Source: Brucella daejeonensis
GTDB lineage: Bacteria; Pseudomonadota; Alphaproteobacteria; Rhizobiales; Rhizobiaceae
Direction of reading: 5' to 3'
Length of the DNA: 64,000 nt
NCBI RefSeq assembly: GCF_014199265.1
Contig: NZ_JACIJG010000013.1
Location: forward strand, 1-64,000
The first letter of the stretch is position 1. Each line of letters opens with the position of its first letter. The position numbers and the translations under genes are program-made. Below, one piece after another: positions 8,034 to 17,392 of this stretch. The notes below the pieces were generated by a model. It worked only from the letters and a program-made list of their open reading frames with translations. It was not told the origin of the DNA and ran no database searches.

Positions 8034-8794
8034 CCCAGGAAATTATCCGCTTTCAGGACGTAACCAAGCGCTTCGGCGCGCTGACGGTGCTGGATCGCTT
8101 CAATTTCTCGGTCGAGACGGGCGAGAAAGTCACGCTGATCGGCCCATCCGGCTCTGGAAAATCGACGGTTCTGCGCATCCTGATGACGCTGGAACCATTT
8201 CAGGAAGGCACGCTGGAACTTGCTGGAATGTCCTATCACGAACCAAACGGCAAAGGATATTTTCAGGCGAGCGAAGCGCATTTGCGCAAGATCAGATCGC
8301 ATGTCGGCATGGTCTTCCAGAGCTTCAATCTGTTCCCGCATATGTCGGTTCTGCGCAACATCGTCGAAGCGCCGATTCATGTCCTTGGCATGAAGCGGGC
8401 AGAGGCCGAAGCGCGGGCGCTCGATCTGCTATCCCTCGTCGGGCTTGCGGACAAGAAGGATCACTATCCCTCACAGCTTTCCGGCGGGCAGCAGCAACGT
8501 GTCGCGATTGCGCGCTCGCTGGCAATGCGTCCGCGCGTCTTGCTGTTCGATGAGCCGACATCGGCGCTCGATCCGCAGCTTGTGGGCGAAGTCCTGTCGG
8601 TCATTCGCAGTCTGGCGCAGGAGCACGACCTGACAATGCTCCTCGTCACGCATGAAATGCGTTTCGCGCGCGAAGTCTCCGACCGCGTCTGCTTCTTTGA
8701 CAAGGGACGCATCTGCGAGCAGGGCAGGCCGGAAGAAATATTCCAGTCTCCGAAAGAAGAACGGACCAAGGAGTTTCTCCAGTCCGTCCTCTGA
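8030..8794 (+). CDS. ehuA: Ectoine/hydroxyectoine ABC transporter ATP-binding protein EhuA
   Basis: 254-aa ABC ATPase of the polar amino-acid uptake class. Walker [10 protein letters not shown] is at 38-46, the Q-loop glutamine at 97, the signature LSGGQ at 150-154 and Walker B LLFDEP at 171-176. It powers import through EhuC/EhuD. It is the last plus-strand gene of the cluster; only 15 bp separate its stop from the end of the convergent regulator gene. The order ehuB-C-D-A differs from the textbook naming order. Confidence 0.9.
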   Translation: MTQEIIRFQDVTKRFGALTVLDRFNFSVETGEKVTLIGPSGSGKSTVLRILMTLEPFQEGTLELAGMSYHEPNGKGYFQASEAHLRKIRSHVGMVFQSFNLFPHMSVLRNIVEAPIHVLGMKRAEAEARALDLLSLVGLADKKDHYPSQLSGGQQQRVAIARSLAMRPRVLLFDEPTSALDPQLVGEVLSVIRSLAQEHDLTMLLVTHEMRFAREVSDRVCFFDKGRICEQGRPEEIFQSPKEERTKEFLQSVL

Positions 8795-8809
8795 GAGCCT
8801 TCTCTGATT

Positions 8810-10204
8810 TCAGGCGATGGAACTCACATCATAAACCGGCGGCAATTGCGCGAAGGTTTCGCGGATTGTTTCCAGCGTGGTCTGCAGGGCGGGGCGCGAA
8901 AGCCGTCCGCCAAGACAGATGCGGACGCCGCCATTGCCATGGTCGCCGCCCGCGACAAACGGATCGGAAGGCGTGACGGCCACCCCCTTGCCGGCCAGCG
9001 CCCGGACCAGCCCGTCCTCCGACCAGTTGCGGGGGATTTTCAGCCAGGCGCACAGAGACAGCGAATTGCTTCCGGCGACATGCGAACCGAGAATATCGGT
9101 TACCTGTGCCTGACGCGAACGCAACTCGTTGCGCTGGATTTCGATAAGTTGCGCGACCGTGCCGTCCTCTATCCAGCGGCTGGCCATCTCGCTCACGAGA
9201 TTTACACCGCTCCAGCTCGTGACACGCAGGATGGAGGTCACGCGGATGGAATATTGCGTCGGAACGACGAGATAGCCGGTCCGCAGGCCTGTCATGACCG
9301 ATTTGGTGAAACTCGTTACGAAGAAACCCAGTTCCGGCAGCAGTTCCGGCATCGAGGGCAGTTTTTCTTCGAGAATGGGTTTGTAAACTTCATCTTCGAT
9401 GACACAGACATCGTATCGTCGCGCAATGTCGGCAATGGCAATGCGACGCTCCGCTCCCATGAGATGGCTGGTCGGGTTGCCCAATGACGGTATCATGACC
9501 AGCGCCCGAACATCGCCCGCCTTGCAGGAAGCTTCAAAAGCATCGGGGAGGATGCCCTGATCGTCGGTCGGAAGGCCACGCAGCGTGAAACCGAGCACAT
9601 TTGCCAGCCCGATTATGCCGTGGTCGGTCAGGCTCTCCGTCAAGACGACCTCACCGGGCTGAACCACCGCCGCGACGGCGAGAAACAGCCCGTGCGCCGC
9701 GCCGTTCGTAATGATGATCCGGCCCGGATCGACATCCACCGACAGGCCGCGCAACCAGTCCCGCGCCACGGCCCGGTGCCGGTCCAGCCCGGCTATGGGG
9801 CGACAGGGACGCATGAAGCTCGCATTGTCGGACTGGCTCATTTCCTCAAACAGCCGACGCGACGCACGCTCATGCGCCTCGGTATAGACGGCGCGAATGA
9901 TGGAAAGATCCGCGGCTCCGTTCGGGTCACGATCGAGCATGAAACGATCGGCCTTTTCCGTCACCCGATTGCAGACATAGGTTCCACGCCCGACCTCACC
10001 GCGCAGATAACCGCGCCGCTCGGCTTCCTTGTAGCTGATGCTGACGGTTTGCACGGACAGCCCGAGCTTGTGGGCGAGATCGCGATGGGTCGGCATACGG
10101 GTTGCGGGCCGGAGCAGGCCTTTCTCGATATCGTCGACGATTTTCTCCGTCAAAAGCCGGTGCTTGGTCACTCCCTTGCGCATTTCCAACACGGGTTCCC
10201 ACAT
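8810..10204 (-). CDS. enuR: MocR/GntR-type regulator of ectoine utilization, EnuR-like
   Basis: 464-aa MocR-type regulator: a GntR winged helix-turn-helix (about 10-80) fused to a class I aminotransferase-like domain (about 110-460). The PLP lysine is in TSFTKSVMTGLR at residue 301. EnuR proteins of this layout repress ectoine uptake and catabolic genes and respond to ectoine breakdown intermediates; this is inferred here from family and position. I start at the ATG at 10204; the frame continues to 10264 without a better ribosome-binding site. It is convergent with ehuA. Confidence 0.85.
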   Translation of the reverse strand: MWEPVLEMRKGVTKHRLLTEKIVDDIEKGLLRPATRMPTHRDLAHKLGLSVQTVSISYKEAERRGYLRGEVGRGTYVCNRVTEKADRFMLDRDPNGAADLSIIRAVYTEAHERASRRLFEEMSQSDNASFMRPCRPIAGLDRHRAVARDWLRGLSVDVDPGRIIITNGAAHGLFLAVAAVVQPGEVVLTESLTDHGIIGLANVLGFTLRGLPTDDQGILPDAFEASCKAGDVRALVMIPSLGNPTSHLMGAERRIAIADIARRYDVCVIEDEVYKPILEEKLPSMPELLPELGFFVTSFTKSVMTGLRTGYLVVPTQYSIRVTSILRVTSWSGVNLVSEMASRWIEDGTVAQLIEIQRNELRSRQAQVTDILGSHVAGSNSLSLCAWLKIPRNWSEDGLVRALAGKGVAVTPSDPFVAGGDHGNGGVRICLGGRLSRPALQTTLETIRETFAQLPPVYDVSSIA

Positions 10205-10282
10205 GCGTTCGCCAGCTCCATCATAACAAATCCTGATTGACCTGTTATATCGGAAAAAGATCATGACAATCTATAGCGTCAA

Positions 10283-10345
10283 GCCGAAAAGCGTGAAACG
10301 GCTTTGGGATAAGGCGCGTAAAGACAGAAGGCTGGAACGGCTCCA
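10283..10345. repeat. Degenerate Bru-RS-like repeat
   Basis: The words GCCGAAAAGCGTGAAACGG and GGGATAAGGCGCGTAAA match, in reverse complement, the interval 39375-39420. The element lies upstream of enuR and marks the right edge of the ectoine cluster. Without an alignment I regard it as a decayed copy. Confidence 0.5.
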
Positions 10346-10390
10346 ATGACACCCCTTTAACCGGAACCGCTCGAACCCTGACATCGGGAT

Positions 10391-11143
10391 TTATTTTTTG
10401 CGGCTGAGAAATGCCATGACCGCTTCGCGGGTTTCATCCGAGGTGAGGCGCTCCCTAAAATATTTCGCTTCGCGGGCGATACGCTCGGAAACCTTCTCGG
10501 CAGGCATACGCATCAGGGCACGGGCGATCTGCATGGCCTGCGGCGGCTTTGCGGCGATTTCCGCCGCCGCCTTCAATACTTCCGCCTCCAGCGCGTCCTC
10601 GTCCACGATCTGGTAGACGATGCCCGCTTCCTGCGCCGCTTCCGCCGTAAAGCCATGGCCGAGCGCCAGAAGCGCGAAGGCTTTCTGGCGTCCCATCAGC
10701 GCTGGCGCAAGCAGGCTGGATGCGGCTTCCGGAACAAGTCCCAGATCGACAAAGGGTGTGCGAAACAATGCGCGCGACGTGGCGAATGTCAGATCGCAAT
10801 GAAGATGGATGGTGGTGCCGATGCCGATGGCAAGTCCGTCCACGCCCGAAACGATCGGTTTTCCGGTTTCCGCCAGCGGAATGAGAAAGTCCAGAATTTC
10901 GCCGCCGAAGCTGCTGTCGCCTGTGGCAGCTGCCATGAAATCCTGCATGTCATTGCCGGATGAGAACGCACCCGGCGTGCCGAGAAACACATGCGCGCGC
11001 ACCGCGTCATCGGCATCGCCGTCCTTCAGGGCCTTTGCCATGGCCGCATACATGGCGCGGGTGATGGCGTTCTTCTTTTCGGGCCGGTTGAGGCGGATGA
11101 TCTGCACCGCACCTATGCGCTCGATCAGGATATGCTCGTTCAT
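10391..11143 (-). CDS. Enoyl-CoA hydratase/isomerase family protein
   Basis: 250-aa crotonase-fold protein. The oxyanion-hole region GAFSSGNDMQDF (about 63-74) and the GLAIGIGTTIHLHCDL segment (about 105-120) are present. The family hydrates or isomerises enoyl-CoA thioesters in fatty-acid breakdown. The position of the usual second catalytic glutamate should be checked. It begins two bases after the end of the acyl-CoA dehydrogenase gene on the same strand, so the two form an operon. The ATG at 11143 begins MNEHILIERIGAVQIIRLNRP, the normal family start. Confidence 0.85.
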   Translation of the reverse strand: MNEHILIERIGAVQIIRLNRPEKKNAITRAMYAAMAKALKDGDADDAVRAHVFLGTPGAFSSGNDMQDFMAAATGDSSFGGEILDFLIPLAETGKPIVSGVDGLAIGIGTTIHLHCDLTFATSRALFRTPFVDLGLVPEAASSLLAPALMGRQKAFALLALGHGFTAEAAQEAGIVYQIVDEDALEAEVLKAAAEIAAKPPQAMQIARALMRMPAEKVSERIAREAKYFRERLTSDETREAVMAFLSRKK

Positions 11144-11145
11144 GC

Positions 11146-12924
11146 TCACGCCTCCAGCGCGGATTTGGCGGCGGCGAGGCTGGCGGCGCCGGTGATGACG
11201 GTATCCTTCAGCGACGAAACTTCGGCCAGCATGTTTTCCGCAAAGAAGCGGCAAAGCACGGCGCGCCCGGCATCTTCACCGGCGAGAGCGGCGCGGGCGA
11301 GATAGGCCCCGCCGGAAACGAGCGACAGGAGGCGCTGATAGGGTGTCGCACCGGCGAGCGCTTCTTCGGCGCGGCCTTCGCCTGCCGCTTTTTGCAACCA
11401 GTCGGTCGCCTCGCGCGCTTCCATGATGGCCCTCGAAAGACGCGCACCGGTTTCACCCAGTTCGGGACGGTTGGAAGCGGTTGCCTTGTCGGCGTCCTGC
11501 TGCAATTCCGAGAGGAAGCCCTTGATGTGCTCGCCATTGCCGAGCGGCAGCTTGCGCATCACCAGATCGATGGCCTGAATGCCGTTGGTGCCTTCATAGA
11601 TCGGCGTGATGCGCGCATCGCGCAGCAATTGCGCCGCGCCCGTTTCCTCGATGAAGCCCATGCCGCCATGAATCTGGACGCCGAGCGAGGCGACATCCAC
11701 ACCGGTATCGGTGGCGAAGCTTTTGGCGAGCGGGGTCAGCAACCCGGCGCGGTCCGACCAGAACTGTGCGTCCGCACCGTCCGTCGCATGGCTCATGTCG
11801 ATGGCGTGGGCGCAAGCATAGGTGATGGAACGGGCAACCTGCGTCAGCGCCTTCATGGTCAGCAACATGCGCTGCACGTCCGGGTGTTCGATGATCGGGC
11901 TCATGCCGTCTTTCGGGTTCGCGCCGAGCGCACGACCCTGCTTGCGTTCCCTGGCATAGTCGAGCGCCTGCTGATAGGCCGCTTCCGCCACGCCGACGCC
12001 CTGAATGCCGACCAGAAGGCGAGCATTGTTCATCATGGTGAACATGCAGGCCAGCCCGCGATTTTCCTCGCCGATCAGATAGCCGACCGCACCCTGTTCC
12101 TCGCCCTTCGCGAAGCCGTCTCCATAGATCATGGTGCAGGTGGGGGAGGCGTGGATACCCATCTTGTGTTCAAGGCCTGAGCAGAAGAGATCGTTGCGGC
12201 GACCGAGCGAACCATCCGCGTTGACGAGGAATTTCGGTACGAGAAACAGCGAAATGCCCCTGGTTCCGGCGGGAGCATCGGGCAGGCGCGCCAGCACCAG
12301 ATGCACGATATTGTCGGTCAGGTCATGCTCGCCATAGGTAATGAAAATCTTTTGCCCGAAGATGCGATAGCTGCCGTCGTCGCGGCGCTCCGCACGGGTG
12401 CGCAGCGCGCCCAGATCGGACCCTGCCTGCGGCTCGGTCAGGTTCATCGTGCCCATCCATTCGCCGGAGATGAGCTTTTCGAGATAAATGTCCTTCAGTT
12501 CCTTCGAAGCGTGCTTTTCCAGCGCCTCGACCGCACCCATGGTCAGCGTCGGCGCAATGGCGAAGGCCAGCGTGCCGGAATTCCACATTTCGCTCACCGC
12601 CACCGACATCATGGTCGGCAGCCCCTGACCACCATATTCCGGTGTGCCGGTCAGCGAGTTCCAGCCGCCTTCGATCCAGTCGCGATAAAGCTCCTTCCAG
12701 CCCGGCGTGGTGGTGACGACGCCGTCCTTGACGGTGGCGCCATGCCTGTCGCCGGTGATGCGCAGCGGTTCGATGCGCTCAGCGGCGAACTTGCCTGCCT
12801 CTTCCAGAATGGCGTCTGCAAGATCGGCGGAAAATTCGGGAAAACGATTGTCTGCAAGCGCCTTTTCAAGGCCCGCGACTTTCATCAGCGTATGGGAAAT
12901 TTCAGAAACCGGCGCGCGATACAT
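11146..12924 (-). CDS. Acyl-CoA dehydrogenase (long, ~600-aa class)
   Basis: 592-aa FAD-dependent acyl-CoA dehydrogenase with N-terminal, middle (MNLTEPQAGSDLGALRT) and C-terminal domains, plus the extra about 120-residue C-terminal extension of the 60-kDa class. The active-site region IYEGTNGIQAIDL is near residue 435. It introduces the alpha-beta double bond in an acyl-CoA, and the enoyl-CoA hydratase encoded immediately downstream would act on the product. The chain-length specificity cannot be read. The upstream 510-bp gap holds its promoter and a probable small-RNA gene on the other strand. Confidence 0.9.
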   Translation of the reverse strand: MYRAPVSEISHTLMKVAGLEKALADNRFPEFSADLADAILEEAGKFAAERIEPLRITGDRHGATVKDGVVTTTPGWKELYRDWIEGGWNSLTGTPEYGGQGLPTMMSVAVSEMWNSGTLAFAIAPTLTMGAVEALEKHASKELKDIYLEKLISGEWMGTMNLTEPQAGSDLGALRTRAERRDDGSYRIFGQKIFITYGEHDLTDNIVHLVLARLPDAPAGTRGISLFLVPKFLVNADGSLGRRNDLFCSGLEHKMGIHASPTCTMIYGDGFAKGEEQGAVGYLIGEENRGLACMFTMMNNARLLVGIQGVGVAEAAYQQALDYARERKQGRALGANPKDGMSPIIEHPDVQRMLLTMKALTQVARSITYACAHAIDMSHATDGADAQFWSDRAGLLTPLAKSFATDTGVDVASLGVQIHGGMGFIEETGAAQLLRDARITPIYEGTNGIQAIDLVMRKLPLGNGEHIKGFLSELQQDADKATASNRPELGETGARLSRAIMEAREATDWLQKAAGEGRAEEALAGATPYQRLLSLVSGGAYLARAALAGEDAGRAVLCRFFAENMLAEVSSLKDTVITGAASLAAAKSALEA

Positions 12925-13131
12925 CTTTCCTCCAACTATGGTTTGTCAGCCTCTCCTCAGAGGCCCTCCCTGCATCGGCGCTGATCGCATTCCGGCAGGC
13001 GCCAAACGGCTGTCCGACATAAGAGCTATCGGCTTATTACGTAAACGTCAATATTCACACGCTGATGTTACTGGAATAGGTTTTGTTTGGGCAATCCGTG
13101 TCGGGAACGCTGTTGAACTTCGGGCGGAAAC

Positions 13132-13160
13132 TTGATTTTTCGATGGAGGGGTAATATTTT
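13132..13160 (+). promoter_or_regulatory. Putative promoter of small RNA 1
   Basis: TTGATT (13132-13137) and TATTTT (13155-13160) are separated by 17 nt. A start near 13165-13167 would place the first hairpin at the 5' end of the transcript. Match to the consensus is moderate. Confidence 0.4.
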
Positions 13161-13164
13161 CATG

Positions 13165-13255
13165 GAGTGGCTGGCAGGGCGGCAACCCCACCAGCCTGGC
13201 GCTTAGCTAAAGAATATGACCCGCACCGTCGCTGACCAGCCGGTGCGGGTTTTTC
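13165..13255 (+). ncRNA. Candidate small RNA, copy 1
   Basis: About 90 nt with no reading frame. A 5' hairpin (GGCTGG at about 13168 pairing with CCAGCC at about 13190) is followed by the unpaired linker GCTTAGCTAAAGA (13201-13213) and a terminator hairpin CCCGCACCG/CGGTGCGGG with a T run. The locus at 39431-39518 on the minus strand has the same linker, the same CCCGCAC stem opening, the same order of elements and a strong promoter. Recurrence of linker plus terminator is the main support. The family is not one I recognise by name. Confidence 0.6.
13220..13254 (+). terminator. Rho-independent terminator of small RNA 1
   Basis: The 9-bp stem CCCGCACCG (13220-13228) with CGGTGCGGG (13241-13249) is followed directly by TTTTT (13250-13254). 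It is oriented plus, with no protein gene to terminate. Confidence 0.8.
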
Positions 13256-13434
13256 TCATGGTAAGCGTGATACTCACAGGTAAAATACCCATTCGTCTCA
13301 CTCCATTTCGAGAGCAAAGCCCTTACCAAGGTCGAGGTGGCTTATCCTCCTCGACGCGCCTGCTGGTCCTGACGCTTTCTGCTGTTGCCCCCGAAGCGAA
13401 CGATTAGAGCATCATCCCTATTTCAGGAGTGTCG

Positions 13435-14709
13435 TCAACTTTTACGTGCAACGGCGCGCCATCCAATATCCGAACGGTAGAAACCTTCCGGCCAGTCGAT
13501 CTTTTTCACGGCATCATAGGCCTTGGCCTGTGCTTCCGCGACGGTTCCGGCAATGGCCGTGACATTCAGCACGCGACCGCCATTGGCGACGAGGTTGCCA
13601 TCTTTTTCTGCCGTGCCCGCGTGGAAAACCTTCAAGTCTTCAATGCCCTCAAGCTTTTCAAGGCCGCGAATGGTGCTGCCCTTCTTGACGTTCGTTGGAT
13701 AGCCTTCCGCGGCCATGACCACGGTCAGCGCCGGCTCGTCCTTCCAGTCGAGCGAAACCTGATCGAGTTTGCCGTCGACGGCTGCATCGATCAGAGCGAG
13801 CAAGTCGCTTTCGAGACGCATCATCAGCACCTGACATTCCGGGTCGCCGAAACGCGTATTATATTCAATGAGCTTCGGGCCATCCTTGCCGATCATCAGC
13901 CCCGCGAACAGGATGCCGGAAAAGGGCGCGCCGATTTCCGCCATGCCGCGCATGGTCGGCTCGATCAGTTCGCGCATGGTGCGCTCGACGATCTCGGGCG
14001 TCATGACCGGGGCCGGGGCATAGGCGCCCATGCCGCCCGTATTGGGGCCGGTATCGCCATCGCCGACGCGCTTGTGATCCTGTGCCGAGCCGAGCGGCAG
14101 CGCCGTCTTGCCGTCGCAGATGCAGAAGAAGCTCGCTTCTTCGCCTTCGAGAAATTCTTCGACCACGACTTCCGCGCCGGCCGAACCGAAAGCGCCTTCG
14201 AAGCAGGCATCGACGGCCTCCAGCGCCTCGTCCAGCGTCATGGCGACGACGACGCCCTTGCCCGCCGCCAGGCCGTCGGCCTTGACGACGATCGGCGCGC
14301 CCTGCTGGCGGATATAGGCTTTCGCCTTCGGAGCATTGTTGAACCGTCCGTAGGCGCCGGTCGGGGTGTCGAAGCGGGCGCAGAGGTCCTTGGTGAAGCC
14401 TTTCGAGCCTTCAAGCTGTGCGGCTGCCCTTGATGGACCGAAGACGCGGATGCCTTCCGCGCGCATTTCATCGGCAAGCCCCGCGACCAGCGGCGCTTCC
14501 GGTCCCACAACCACGAGGTCGATCTTCCTGTCCTTGACGAAGGCGATCAGCGCGGCATGGTCGTCCACGCCGATATCGGTCAGTTCCGCGACGGCCGCGA
14601 TGCCCGGATTGCCCGGCGCACAATAAAGCTTTTCGAGCAGGGGAGAGGCAGCAAGCTTCCATGCCAGAGCGTGCTCGCGACCACCGGAACCGATCAACAG
14701 AACTTTCAT
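13435..14709 (-). CDS. purD: Phosphoribosylamine-glycine ligase
   Basis: 424-aa ATP-grasp ligase (GARS) that joins glycine to phosphoribosylamine, step two of purine synthesis. The N-domain starts [33 protein letters not shown] follows at about 70-83, and the ATP-grasp region includes [13 protein letters not shown] and [10 protein letters not shown]. Length is normal for the family. It is unlinked to purF at 40.4 kb, as usual in these bacteria. Confidence 0.97.
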   Translation of the reverse strand: MKVLLIGSGGREHALAWKLAASPLLEKLYCAPGNPGIAAVAELTDIGVDDHAALIAFVKDRKIDLVVVGPEAPLVAGLADEMRAEGIRVFGPSRAAAQLEGSKGFTKDLCARFDTPTGAYGRFNNAPKAKAYIRQQGAPIVVKADGLAAGKGVVVAMTLDEALEAVDACFEGAFGSAGAEVVVEEFLEGEEASFFCICDGKTALPLGSAQDHKRVGDGDTGPNTGGMGAYAPAPVMTPEIVERTMRELIEPTMRGMAEIGAPFSGILFAGLMIGKDGPKLIEYNTRFGDPECQVLMMRLESDLLALIDAAVDGKLDQVSLDWKDEPALTVVMAAEGYPTNVKKGSTIRGLEKLEGIEDLKVFHAGTAEKDGNLVANGGRVLNVTAIAGTVAEAQAKAYDAVKKIDWPEGFYRSDIGWRAVARKS

Positions 14710-14853
14710 GCCTTGCTCCCTGCGTTTAAGATCAGTAAGTCAGTAATGACTTATTCCGGCTGTCTATTGCTCCCGCCTTCGGGGAGCAAGGCCAAAGCGC
14801 CAGATTTTGGCCGATAATGCTGGAAATGACGGATTTTTTGAACGGATTTGACG

Positions 14854-15855
14854 ATGCAGCAACCACAGGCAAATTCCGGTATCCAGTCGCGCGCCACGCG
14901 CGGGCGGGTCAAGGATGCTCCCTCCGGCCACTGGGTCTATCGCGTTCTGCCGCAATCGCTCTGGCCCTATGCGCAGCTTGCCCGCTGGGATCGCCCGATC
15001 GGCTGGCAGCTTCTGCTATGGCCATGCTGGTGGTCGGCGGCACTTGTTGCCGGAGCGGGCGCAAGGCCGGGCGACGGCGCGTGGTCCGTCATGCCTTCGT
15101 TGTGGCACCTCGTCCTGTTCCTGATCGGCGCCATCGCCATGCGCGGCGCTGGCTGCACTTATAACGATCTGGTCGATCAGGACATCGACGACCAGGTGGA
15201 TCGTACCCGTTCGCGTCCGCTGCCTTCGGGGCAGGTGACGCGTCGTCAGGCGAGGCTGTTTCTCGTCTTGCAGGCGCTGGTTGGTCTCGCGGTGGTCTTG
15301 CAGTTCAACTGGTTTTCCATCGGGCTCGGCATTTTCTCGCTTCTGATCGTCGCAGCCTATCCCTTCATGAAGCGCATTACCGACTGGCCCCAATTCGTGC
15401 TGGGCCTCGCCTTCTCGTGGGGCGCGCTCATGGGGTGGGCGGCGGTAGAAGGCTCGCTCAGCCTCGCGCCGGTGCTGCTTTATATCGGCGCGATCCTCTG
15501 GACCATCGGCTATGACACCATCTATGCCCATCAGGACAAGGAAGACGATGCTCTGGTCGGCGTGCGTTCCACGGCGCGGCTGTTCGGCAAACATACGAAA
15601 ACGGCCTTGATGGTGCTCTATGGCGGGGCAATCGGCTTTTTCGCGGCGGCTTTCGCCGTGGCGCAGGTGCCGATGCCCGCGCTTGCCGGCCTGCTCGCGG
15701 CGGGTGTGCATCTTTATCGCCAGATCACCGTGCTCGACATCGATAATCCGGACCAGTGCCTGCGGCTCTTCAAGTCCAACAATATCGTTGGCTGGCTGGT
15801 CTTTCTCGGCCTCGTGCTGGGCAGCCTCTGGGTCGCGATCAAGCCGATTGTCTAA
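14854..15855 (+). CDS. ubiA: 4-hydroxybenzoate octaprenyltransferase
   Basis: 333-aa polytopic membrane protein of the UbiA prenyltransferase family with about eight membrane segments. The first Asp-rich motif is in CTYNDLVDQDIDDQVDRTRSRPLPSG and the second in YDTIYAHQDKEDD, the sites that bind magnesium-prenyl diphosphate. It attaches the isoprenoid tail to 4-hydroxybenzoate in ubiquinone synthesis at the inner membrane. I use the ATG at 14854; the in-frame TTG at 14848 adds two residues. It is divergent from purD. Confidence 0.93.
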   Translation: MQQPQANSGIQSRATRGRVKDAPSGHWVYRVLPQSLWPYAQLARWDRPIGWQLLLWPCWWSAALVAGAGARPGDGAWSVMPSLWHLVLFLIGAIAMRGAGCTYNDLVDQDIDDQVDRTRSRPLPSGQVTRRQARLFLVLQALVGLAVVLQFNWFSIGLGIFSLLIVAAYPFMKRITDWPQFVLGLAFSWGALMGWAAVEGSLSLAPVLLYIGAILWTIGYDTIYAHQDKEDDALVGVRSTARLFGKHTKTALMVLYGGAIGFFAAAFAVAQVPMPALAGLLAAGVHLYRQITVLDIDNPDQCLRLFKSNNIVGWLVFLGLVLGSLWVAIKPIV

Positions 15856-15899
15856 CGACCCGGCGCCTCGGGATGAGGCGCGCGGGCAGTTTTCCACGG

Positions 15900-16511
15900 T
15901 TACGGATAGAGCCGTTCCTTGTTCCAGTCGCCTTCCGGTGCCGGACGCGTGAAGAGCACGCGGTCATGCAGGCGGAAGGGCCGGTCGTGCCAGAACTCTA
16001 TCGAGACCGGACGGATGCGGAAGCCCGACCAGTAGGACGGGCGGGGAATGTCGCCGATGGCATATTTCGCGGTATATTCGGCCACCGCCTTTTCCAGCGC
16101 GAAGCGGCTTTCCAGCGGGCGGGATTGTTTCGAGGCCCAGGCGCCGATGCGGCTGCCGCGCGGCCGCGAGGCATAATAGGCGTCGGCTTCGGCGTCGCTG
16201 ACCTTTTCCACGGGGCCGCGCACGCGCACCTGACGGCGCAGTGTCTTCCAGTGAAAGCACATCGCGGCCTTCCGGGTCGACAGGATTTCCTGCCCCTTCA
16301 TGCTTTCGTAATTGGTATAGAAAACGAACCCCCTCTCGTCGAAATCCTTGAGCAGCACCATGCGCACATTCGGCAGGCCGTCAGGATCGACGGTCGCAAG
16401 CGCCACCCCGTTCGGATCGTTCGGCTCGCTTTTGGTCGCGTCGGCCAGCCATTCTGCGAAGAGCTGGAACGGCTGGGAGGATTCGGTGAAATCGTCGCTT
16501 GGGTTTGTCAT
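15900..16511 (-). CDS. pdxH: Pyridoxamine/pyridoxine 5'-phosphate oxidase
   Basis: 203-aa FMN-dependent oxidase that makes pyridoxal 5'-phosphate, the last step of vitamin B6 synthesis and salvage. The FMN-binding segment [23 protein letters not shown] and the C-terminal signature [12 protein letters not shown] are both present. The ATG at 16511 ([12 protein letters not shown]) is the usual start; the open frame upstream to 16625 lacks family similarity. The ectoine cluster's EutB and EnuR depend on its product, though there is no operon link. Confidence 0.93.
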   Translation of the reverse strand: MTNPSDDFTESSQPFQLFAEWLADATKSEPNDPNGVALATVDPDGLPNVRMVLLKDFDERGFVFYTNYESMKGQEILSTRKAAMCFHWKTLRRQVRVRGPVEKVSDAEADAYYASRPRGSRIGAWASKQSRPLESRFALEKAVAEYTAKYAIGDIPRPSYWSGFRIRPVSIEFWHDRPFRLHDRVLFTRPAPEGDWNKERLYP

Positions 16512-16819
16512 GGTCCTGGTTCTTTGAACGGGGCTTGTGGAATGCTTCGCCCGCCAGCCGTTGAAGGAATCTTCGCTCCGGCACGATGCGGCGCGAGCTT
16601 CTTCCATAATCGCCGCTTTGTCCATGGCTTTGCCGGGATGTGTGGTCGCAGGCGAAGCGGAATATAAAAAGCCGGGAACATCGTCTCATGGATAACCAGA
16701 CTACGATGTTGGGCGTTGTGCTCCGATTCCGATTTGTTTACCTTTCCGGCGAACCGCTTGTTAACTCAGCTTCATCCATAATCCCGGCATTTATAGCGTG
16801 TAAGAATAAGGGAATAGCG
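16512..16819. other. 308-bp divergent intergenic region, nothing specific seen
   Basis: The gap lies between the pdxH start (minus) and the lipoprotein start (plus) and must hold both promoters. I see no strong hairpin, repeat or small gene in it. Confidence 0.5.
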
Positions 16820-17290
16820 TTGGCCGTCGAAACTGCCCGCCGTCACACACTTGTCGGAACCTCTGGCCGCGGCCTGACGGCTTTGCGCAATGCCGCTCTG
16901 GGTATCTGCATTCTCTCGCTCGGCGGCTGCGCCATGGGCGGGGTGAGCATTGAAAAGGCCGTGCCCGATTCTTCCACCATCACCGGTTCGATACAGCAGT
17001 CGCAGCCCGTAGAGACCGACACGGGACAGCTTTCCGATCAGTCGGCGATCAGAAATGTGGTTTCCGCGCTCAATTTCACGGAATGGGGCAAGAAACCGGT
17101 TCCATGGGCCAATCCCGACACGGGTAGTCAGGGCACGATCACGGCGATTGCGGAGAACAACCGGGACGACCGGATTTGCCGTGAATTCGAAACCTCGCGT
17201 GAAGCCTTCGATGGCGTTTCGATCTATCGCGGCGAAACCTGTATGCAGCGCGGCGGTCAGTGGACGGTGACGTCCTTCGCGCCGATCTGA
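16820..17290 (+). CDS. Surface-antigen-like lipoprotein (RT0821/Lpp0805 family)
   Basis: 156-aa predicted lipoprotein. A TTG start at 16820 follows AAGGGA by about 6 nt and gives a basic N-terminus, a hydrophobic stretch and a lipobox LGGC (about residues 34-37). The C-terminal part (about 75-156) carries the conserved surface-protein domain ending CREFETSREAFDGVSIYRGETCMQ, with two cysteines. Likely anchored in the outer membrane; no biochemical role is known from the sequence. An in-frame ATG at 16640 exists but would bury the signal peptide. Confidence 0.75.
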   Translation: MAVETARRHTLVGTSGRGLTALRNAALGICILSLGGCAMGGVSIEKAVPDSSTITGSIQQSQPVETDTGQLSDQSAIRNVVSALNFTEWGKKPVPWANPDTGSQGTITAIAENNRDDRICREFETSREAFDGVSIYRGETCMQRGGQWTVTSFAPI

Positions 17291-17392
17291 AAAGAAACGG
17301 GCTGCCAGACTGGAACTTTGCCCGCCATATGCGCATATTATGGGTAACGAGTCATGCTCACCTCACAGACTTTTTCCTGAAAGAGGAACTAT

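Larger units (their letters stand above)
12925..13434. other. 510-bp gene-free gap with small-RNA candidate
   Basis: The gap separates the acyl-CoA dehydrogenase start (minus) from the purD stop (minus). A plus-strand terminator at 13220-13254 has no plus-strand protein gene upstream, which points to a non-coding transcript. Short open frames across the gap have no ribosome-binding site or recognisable protein. Nothing else was seen from 13260 to 13434. Confidence 0.6.

Noticed and set aside
13216..13407. 63-codon plus-strand frame in the purD upstream gap
   Set aside because: It starts within the small-RNA terminator hairpin and has no ribosome-binding site.
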